Below, piece by piece: positions 6,548-11,076 of a stretch of 11,076 nt of DNA (position 1 is the first letter of the stretch; every line of letters starts with the position of its first letter). Source of the stretch: Oscillospiraceae bacterium (GTDB taxonomy: Bacteria; Bacillota; Clostridia; Oscillospirales; Oscillospiraceae); contig JAHHSF010000033.1 in the NCBI GenBank assembly GCA_020025375.1, positions 1 through 11,076 on the forward strand, read 5' to 3'. The position numbers were made by a program, and so were the translations under genes. The notes beneath the pieces are model-generated. The model was given only the letters and a program-made list of their open reading frames with translations. It had not been told where the DNA came from and searched no databases.

Positions 6548-8440
6548 ATGATTGAGATTTCCATCTCCGGCATCGAGAAAGAGTTCGAGGTCGGGAAGAA
6601 AATATTGGACGGGGTTACTTTCCAGGTGGACTCCGGGGAACGGGTAGGCCTGCTGGGCAAAAACGGCGCGGGCAAGACCACCCTGTTCAAGATTCTCACC
6701 GGCGAGCTGGAGCCGGACGAGGGGGAGATTGCCATCGCTCACGGCAAGCGGGTGGGTCTTATCTCCCAGATTCCCAACTACCCGGCGGACTACACCGTGG
6801 AGGATGTGTTGAATACCGCCTTTGAGCGGCTCCACGCCATGGAGGCCGAGATGAAGGAACTGGAGGAGCAGATGGCTATGGGGGAGGAGAGCGCCCTCCA
6901 CCGTTACGGGACCCTCTCCGCCGCCTTTGAGGCCGGGGGCGGGTACGATACCGCCACTGAGCTCAACAAGGTCACCAACGGCCTGGGGATTCCCCAGGCC
7001 ATGAGGACCCAGCTCTTTTCCAGTCTTTCCGGCGGGGAAAAGACCCGGGTGAACCTGGCCCGCCTCATTCTGGAGGACACCGACGTCCTCCTTCTGGACG
7101 AGCCGACCAACCACTTGGATCTCCACGCCACCGAATGGCTGGAGGAATACCTCCGCAAGTTCAAGGGCACCGTCCTCGCCATCTCCCATGACCGCTGGTT
7201 CCTTGACAAGACCGTTACCCGGATCGTGGAGCTCCTGGACGGCAAGGCAGAGTTTTACAGCGGAAATTACAGCTTCTATGTGGTGGAAAAGGAGGCCCGG
7301 TATCAGGAGCGGCTGAAGCAGTACGAGAAGGAACAAGCCAAGATCGAGCAACTGGAGAAGGCTGCCGAGCAACTTCGTATCTGGGCCTACTCAGGCAACG
7401 ACAAGACATTCAAGCGGGCCCAGTCCATGGAAAAGCGCATCGAGCGGATGCGCACCACCGACAAACCAACCAAGGAACGGGGAATGGAGACCCGCTTCGG
7501 GGAGCGGGAGTTTAAAGGGGACGAGCTCTTCACTGTGAAGGGCCTGAAAAAGTCCTTTGAGGACCGCACCCTATTCTCTGATGTCAATCTGGAAGTCACC
7601 GGGGGGGAGCGCATCGCTCTGCTGGGAGACAACGGAACGGGCAAGTCCACCTTTGTGAAGATTCTGCTTGGTGAGGAGAAACCTGACGAGGGAAAGATTC
7701 GCCTGGGGCCCGCTGTGAAGACCGGCTACCTGCCCCAGGTAGTCCGCTTTACCCACCCGGAGCGCAATCTGGTGGATACCATGATCTACGAGCTGGACTG
7801 CTCCACCCAGACCGCCCGGAACCGCCTGGCCTCCTTCAAGTTCCAGGGGGAGGACGTGTTCAAGCAGGTCTCCGCCCTCTCGGGTGGGGAACAGAGCCGT
7901 CTGCGGCTCTGCATGCTCATGGACGAAGACATCAACTTTCTCATTTTGGACGAGCCTACCAACCACCTGGATCTGGCCAGCCGGGAGTGGATCGAGGAAG
8001 CGGTGGAGGACTACGGTGGGGCTCTTCTCTTCGTGTCCCATGACCGCTATTTCATCGACCGCTTTGCCACCCGCATCTGGATGCTGGAAAATGGCCGGAT
8101 CACTGATTTTAAGGGTACCTATCAGGAATTCCAGGCCGCCCGGGCCAAAAAGTCTGAGCCGGCCCCCGCCGTGAAGGAGCCTGAACCGAAAAAGGAAAGA
8201 CCCAAGCGTACCGGCGGCACCAAGATGCTGGAAAAGCAGGTGGCCGCTGCCGAGCGAGAGGTCACCAAGGCCGAAGAGCGGATGTATGACCTCACCTGTG
8301 AGATCGAGGAGAACGGCTCCAATTACCTGAAATTGCAAGAGCTTTACGAACAGCGCTCCACCCTGGAGGATGAGATCGCCCACCTTTACGCGGTGTGGGA
8401 GGATTTGGCGGCAGAGCTGGAGGAGGCCCAGGGCGAATGA
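6548..8440 (+). CDS. ABC-F family ribosome-associated ATPase
   Basis: ABC-F proteins are cytoplasmic twin-ATPase factors without membrane domains. They act in the ribosomal E site to regulate or rescue translation, and some branches give antibiotic resistance. The 630-residue product has two ABC cassettes: Walker A GKNGAGKTT (37-45) and GDNGTGKST (360-368), signatures LSGGEKTR (160-167) and LSGGEQSR (444-451), and Walker B LLLDEPTNHLD (181-191) and LILDEPTNHLD (465-475), each with its catalytic glutamate. A charged helical linker (about 245-310) joins them, and a basic/Pro-rich spacer leads to a C-terminal coiled coil (about 558-628), as in Uup and YdiF/YfmR-type proteins. GGAG at 6536-6539 supports the ATG. 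The ATGA overlap with the next gene and prfA downstream support a housekeeping translation role. The subfamily is not certain. Confidence 0.93.
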   Translation: MIEISISGIEKEFEVGKKILDGVTFQVDSGERVGLLGKNGAGKTTLFKILTGELEPDEGEIAIAHGKRVGLISQIPNYPADYTVEDVLNTAFERLHAMEAEMKELEEQMAMGEESALHRYGTLSAAFEAGGGYDTATELNKVTNGLGIPQAMRTQLFSSLSGGEKTRVNLARLILEDTDVLLLDEPTNHLDLHATEWLEEYLRKFKGTVLAISHDRWFLDKTVTRIVELLDGKAEFYSGNYSFYVVEKEARYQERLKQYEKEQAKIEQLEKAAEQLRIWAYSGNDKTFKRAQSMEKRIERMRTTDKPTKERGMETRFGEREFKGDELFTVKGLKKSFEDRTLFSDVNLEVTGGERIALLGDNGTGKSTFVKILLGEEKPDEGKIRLGPAVKTGYLPQVVRFTHPERNLVDTMIYELDCSTQTARNRLASFKFQGEDVFKQVSALSGGEQSRLRLCMLMDEDINFLILDEPTNHLDLASREWIEEAVEDYGGALLFVSHDRYFIDRFATRIWMLENGRITDFKGTYQEFQAARAKKSEPAPAVKEPEPKKERPKRTGGTKMLEKQVAAAEREVTKAEERMYDLTCEIEENGSNYLKLQELYEQRSTLEDEIAHLYAVWEDLAAELEEAQGE

Positions 8441-9096
8441 GAAAAAAACAGTATTATAAGCCCTACGGCGGCCACCGCCGGAAGCCTTGGGTCACTGTTT
8501 TGGCCTGTCTGGCGGTGATCGCGGTAGCCAGCTTCGCCCTTTTGGAGCTTTTCATTGACCTGAAAGCCAGGACCAACCTCAACGGTGAGCCGGAGGTCAT
8601 GGTCATCTTCGGTTGCAAGGTGGAGAAGTGGGGGCCTTCGGTCCTGCTCCAGGACCGGCTGGATGCCGCTCTGGACTATCTGACCGACCACCCGGACATG
8701 ACCGTGGTGGTCACCGGGGGCAAGGGGGACGATGAGCACGTCTCCGAGGCACAGGCCATGTACGACTACCTCACCGCCAATGGGGTGGAGGAGGACAATA
8801 TCCTTTTGGAGGATAAGTCCCGGAACACCTGGCAGAACGTGAATTACACCCTCGCCCTGCTGGAGGAGGAGGGGGATGACCTCACCGGGGACGTGGTGCT
8901 GGTGTCCAGCGGCTTCCACCTGGCCCGCATCCAGATGCTTTGGGACCGGGGACGTACCAAATTGCCTTTGGATGTGGGCTGCAACGACCAACATGTCTCC
9001 ACCATAGCCGCCCCGGTGACCCATGTACCATCCGCCATCCAAATGTTTTTCCGGGAACCTTTGGCCCTGGTAAAATCCTTCCTACTTGACCGATAA
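8437..9096 (+). CDS. YdcF/ElyC-type DUF218 membrane-anchored protein
   Basis: The 219-residue product has a basic N-terminus, one membrane segment at about residues 18-40, and then a DUF218 (YdcF/SanA/ElyC) domain that would lie outside the membrane. Typical motifs are VIFGCKV (56-62) followed by GPSVLLQDRLDAAL, VVTGGKGDDEHVSEA (91-105), LLEDKSRNTWQN (123-134) and VSSGFHLARI (156-165). Members have been linked to envelope integrity and late peptidoglycan or lipid-carrier metabolism, but the reaction is not settled and none is claimed here. The start at ATG 8437 overlaps the ABC-F stop as ATGA, with AGGAGG at 8421-8426 ten bases upstream. The open frame continues upstream inside the ABC-F gene, but those residues look like out-of-frame translation. 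Confidence 0.9.
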   Translation: MRKKQYYKPYGGHRRKPWVTVLACLAVIAVASFALLELFIDLKARTNLNGEPEVMVIFGCKVEKWGPSVLLQDRLDAALDYLTDHPDMTVVVTGGKGDDEHVSEAQAMYDYLTANGVEEDNILLEDKSRNTWQNVNYTLALLEEEGDDLTGDVVLVSSGFHLARIQMLWDRGRTKLPLDVGCNDQHVSTIAAPVTHVPSAIQMFFREPLALVKSFLLDR

Positions 9097-9110
9097 AGGA
9101 GCTTCTGCCC

Positions 9111-10172
9111 ATGCTGGAAAAACTGCAAGCCATTCAGCGGCGTTATGAGGAGGCGGAGGCCCGCCTTTCCGCCCCGGAGACCTACGGCGACCCTGCCCTG
9201 GTGGCCAGGCTCAACCGGGAGCAGAAGGAACTGGCCCCTCTTATTGAGACCTACCGCAAATACGAAGTCCGGAAGCGGGACTTTGCCGATGCCCAGGCCC
9301 TTCTCTCCGATCCGGACATGAAGGAGCTGGCCCAGGAAGAGTTTTCCTCTGCGAAGGCCGATTTGGAACGATTGGAGGAAGAATTGAAACTCCTCCTTCT
9401 GCCCTCCGACCCCAACGACGGCAAAAATGTCATCATGGAGATCCGGGCTGGGGTGGGCGGGGAAGAGGCAGCCCTCTTCGCAAACTCCCTGTTCCGTATG
9501 TACTCCATGTATGCCGCCACCAAAAACTGGACGGTGGAGACCGACAGCGTCAGCGAGACAGAACTTGGCGGTGTGAAGGAAATATGCTTTACAATAAATG
9601 GAGACGGAGCGTACAGCCGCCTAAAATTTGAGAGCGGGGTCCACCGGGTCCAGCGGGTGCCAGAGACCGAGTCCGGCGGCCGAATTCACACCTCCACCGT
9701 CACGGTGGCCGTTCTTCCAGAGGTGGACGAGGTGGAGTTTCAATTAAATCCCGCCGACGTGGAGATGCAAGTATTCCGGGCATCGGGCGCGGGGGGACAG
9801 CACGTGAACAAGACCTCCTCTGCTGTCCGCCTGATCCACAAGCCCACTGGCACTGTGGTGGAGTGCCAGCAAGAGCGAAGCCAGTTCCAAAACCGGGACA
9901 AGGCCATGCGTTTGCTCGCCTCCCGCCTGTACGAGGCCGAGCAGGAGAAGCAGGAGAGCGCCGTAACCGAGCAGCGCCGGACCCAAGTGGGCTCCGGGAT
10001 GCGGAATGAGCGTATCCGCACCTATAACTTTCCCCAGGGGAGGCTCACCGACCACCGTATAGGGCTTACCCTTTACAGATTGGACACCGTCATGGATGGC
10101 GACCTGGACGAGATCATCGACGGCCTCCTCACCGCCGACCGGGCAGAGCGGCTGAAGGCATCGGAAGAATAA
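9111..10172 (+). CDS. prfA: Peptide chain release factor 1
   Basis: RF1 recognises UAA and UAG stop codons in the ribosomal A site and triggers peptide release. The 353-residue product is of family length. It has the codon-recognition region RVPETESGGRIHTS (182-195), with the P-x-T anticodon tripeptide reading PET (as I recall it in Bacillus RF1), and the peptidyl-hydrolase loop SGAGGQHVNKT (225-235) with GGQ at 228-230. The C-terminal RTYNFPQGRLTDHRIGLT (303-320) is also typical. AAAGGAG at 9095-9101 supports ATG 9111, 14 bases after the previous stop. The glutamine-methylating partner gene prmC commonly follows prfA, but it is not next here; two small unknown genes are. PET and the single GGQ domain separate it clearly from RF2. 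Confidence 0.97.
   Translation: MLEKLQAIQRRYEEAEARLSAPETYGDPALVARLNREQKELAPLIETYRKYEVRKRDFADAQALLSDPDMKELAQEEFSSAKADLERLEEELKLLLLPSDPNDGKNVIMEIRAGVGGEEAALFANSLFRMYSMYAATKNWTVETDSVSETELGGVKEICFTINGDGAYSRLKFESGVHRVQRVPETESGGRIHTSTVTVAVLPEVDEVEFQLNPADVEMQVFRASGAGGQHVNKTSSAVRLIHKPTGTVVECQQERSQFQNRDKAMRLLASRLYEAEQEKQESAVTEQRRTQVGSGMRNERIRTYNFPQGRLTDHRIGLTLYRLDTVMDGDLDEIIDGLLTADRAERLKASEE
9565..9595 (+). promoter_or_regulatory. Low-confidence promoter-like element inside prfA
   Basis: TTGGCG (9565-9570, four of six matches), a long 19-base spacer and TACAAT (9590-9595, five of six) lie in a local AT-rich patch of an otherwise GC-rich gene. If real, it could add transcripts for the two small genes and tsaC. 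The suboptimal spacer makes it doubtful. Confidence 0.2.
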
Positions 10173-10185
10173 GGAGAAATGCAAA

Positions 10186-10455
10186 ATGGAAATGATTATT
10201 CGCTATCCCGCCCTCCCCGAGGGCATGACCCAGAAGGACCTGGAATTTCAGTTGGCCGACACCCTGGACGACGGTGGTTGGCTTCTGGGCGCAGGAGCCG
10301 ATGCCGAGGGGAATTGGTTGGATGTGGAGCTGGAGGATGAGAAGAACAACCCCAAGCACGCCATCCTGGCCGTGAAGGCCTACTTCCAGAGCGCTGAGTT
10401 TGATCCAAAGACCACCATTGAGCTGGCGGGCAAGCCCGTGGGCATCTATGAGTAA
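10186..10455 (+). CDS. Small acidic protein of unknown function
   Basis: I do not recognise this 89-residue product. It is acidic, has no signal peptide, membrane segment or cysteines, and should be a small cytoplasmic protein. Visible traits are an LEFQLADTLDDGGWLLGAG segment (18-36), a stretch NWLDVELEDEKNNPKHA (43-59) and a C-terminal EFDPKTTIELAGKPVG (71-86). A strong AAGGAG at 10171-10176 lies 9 bases before the ATG, and the gene starts 13 bases after prfA, so it is clearly expressed with it. Base composition and codon use match its neighbours, so it does not look recently acquired. Its last 8 bases overlap the next gene. No function is proposed. Confidence 0.8.
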   Translation: MEMIIRYPALPEGMTQKDLEFQLADTLDDGGWLLGAGADAEGNWLDVELEDEKNNPKHAILAVKAYFQSAEFDPKTTIELAGKPVGIYE

Positions 10456-10729
10456 GCAGGTAAAGACCGCTCTGAAATGGGCGGCGTGGGGAGCCTGTCT
10501 GGGCCTTGCGGCCTATACCGGCATGCTGACGTGGATGTGCGCGTCGGTCTGTATCCGTCTGCCCAAGAGTGAGCCCTATCTGGGTCTGGAGCGGCTGCAG
10601 GAGTTGCAGTTCAAATGGGGCTTGAGTGCGGCGGTGTACGGCCTGGCCTGTCTGGCCCTTCTGCTCATAACCATCTATCTTTTCCGGCGTTTTAGAAAGA
10701 AGGAAACGGCTTGCGTACCAAACGATTGA
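10448..10729 (+). CDS. Small two-helix membrane protein of unknown function
   Basis: This 93-residue product is not recognised. It has two clear hydrophobic segments, at about residues 11-36 (AAWGACLGLAAYTGMLTWM region) and 58-79 (WGLSAAVYGLACLALLLITI region), and a basic RRFRKKE after the second, so both ends probably face the cytoplasm. Three cysteines fall in or near the first segment and the loop. The start at ATG 10448 overlaps the previous stop by 8 bases. There is no good Shine-Dalgarno site just upstream, so translation probably depends on coupling. An in-frame upstream ATG at 10400 is inside the previous gene and gives an unlikely N-terminus. The tsaC start lies 19 bases inside its end. 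No catalytic motif is visible. Confidence 0.72.
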   Translation: MSKQVKTALKWAAWGACLGLAAYTGMLTWMCASVCIRLPKSEPYLGLERLQELQFKWGLSAAVYGLACLALLLITIYLFRRFRKKETACVPND

Positions 10730-11076
10730 ATCAAGATCAGGTGGAGGAGGCCGCCGCCATTTTGAAGAACGGCGGCCTGCTGGGTATCCCCACAGAGACA
10801 GTCTACGGCCTGGGGGCCAACGGCCTGGACGACCACGCCGTGGCCCGTATTTTTGAGGCAAAGGGCCGGCCCCAGGATAATCCGCTTATTCTCCACGTTC
10901 CCACGGCGGAGTGGCTGATCCGCTACTGTAAGGAGATTCCACAGGCCGCCTTTGACCTGGCGGCGAACTTCTGGCCGGGGCCCCTCACCATGGTGCTGAA
11001 GCGCCGGGACATGGTCTCCGACCGGGTGACGGCGGGGCTGGATACCGTGGGGATGCGCTGTCCCGCCCACCCCCTC
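10711..11076 (+). CDS. tsaC: Threonylcarbamoyl-AMP synthase (Sua5/YrdC/YwlC family), 5' part
   Basis: This enzyme makes threonylcarbamoyl-AMP from threonine, bicarbonate and ATP, the substrate that TsaB, TsaD and TsaE use for tRNA t6A. Only the first 122 codons are inside the window and the frame is open to the last base. They include PTETVYGLGANG (27-38), KGRPQDNPLILHV (51-63) and FWPGPLTMVLKR (87-98), all hallmark YrdC-domain motifs. An in-frame stop at 10693-10695 and the absence of ATG in the early frame make TTG 10711 the best start, with AGGA at 10701-10704 six bases before it. TTG 10726 is an alternative but lacks a spaced ribosome site. It overlaps the membrane-protein gene by 19 bases. 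Whether a C-terminal Sua5 domain follows cannot be seen. Confidence 0.94.
   Translation, partial: MRTKRLNQDQVEEAAAILKNGGLLGIPTETVYGLGANGLDDHAVARIFEAKGRPQDNPLILHVPTAEWLIRYCKEIPQAAFDLAANFWPGPLTMVLKRRDMVSDRVTAGLDTVGMRCPAHPL

Noticed and set aside
6548..8440. Drug-efflux ABC transporter
   Set aside because: The protein has two fused ATPase cassettes, a charged linker and a C-terminal coiled coil, but no transmembrane segments and no permease gene beside it. This is the ABC-F architecture.
9111..10172. Programmed frameshift of the kind found in release factor genes
   Set aside because: That regulation belongs to prfB (RF2). This gene is RF1 by its P-x-T motif, and the frame is open from ATG to stop without interruption.

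Overview
The window is a gene-dense, GC-rich stretch of bacterial chromosome. Strong AGGAGG-type ribosome binding sites, very short or overlapping gene junctions, and classic sigma-70/sigma-A promoters in AT-richer gaps suggest a high-GC Gram-positive anaerobe of the Clostridia. The Oscillospiraceae (Flavonifractor/Intestinimonas-like) are my best guess. This rests on gene content and style, since there is no rRNA or other taxonomic marker. No tRNA, rRNA, CRISPR array, insertion sequence or phage gene was found, and no gene-free stretch exceeds 300 bases.

Layout. (1) 13-1776, + strand: tsaE-tsaB-upp, tightly packed. The first two encode partners of the tRNA t6A37 machinery and the third is uracil phosphoribosyltransferase, with a likely internal promoter inside tsaB. 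(2) 1860-2711: a self-contained unit of strong promoter, secreted protein with a copper-amine-oxidase-like (stalk) N-terminal domain, and an 11-bp GC-rich terminator. (3) 2788-5349: an extended -10 promoter followed by ddl-murF, the two consecutive enzymes that make D-Ala-D-Ala and join it to the peptidoglycan precursor, closed by a hairpin terminator. (4) 5348-6373, - strand: mtnA (methylthioribose-1-phosphate isomerase), the only reverse-strand gene, converging on murF and sharing its bidirectional terminator. (5) 6548-11076, + strand: an apparent operon of an ABC-F ATPase, a YdcF/DUF218 membrane protein, prfA (release factor 1), two small unrecognised proteins (the second membrane-bound), and the first 122 codons of tsaC (threonylcarbamoyl-AMP synthase), which runs off the window.

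Functionally this is mainly housekeeping: translation fidelity and termination (tsaE, tsaB, tsaC, prfA, ABC-F), cell-wall precursor synthesis (ddl, murF, perhaps the YdcF-like protein), and salvage (upp, mtnA). Three of the four bacterial t6A genes flank the window, and tsaD is absent. I see no convincing new defence or mobile system. The points most worth a second look are the two unrecognised small genes between prfA and tsaC, the structured mtnA/ABC-F divergent region with a tiny ORF, and the promoter embedded in tsaB.
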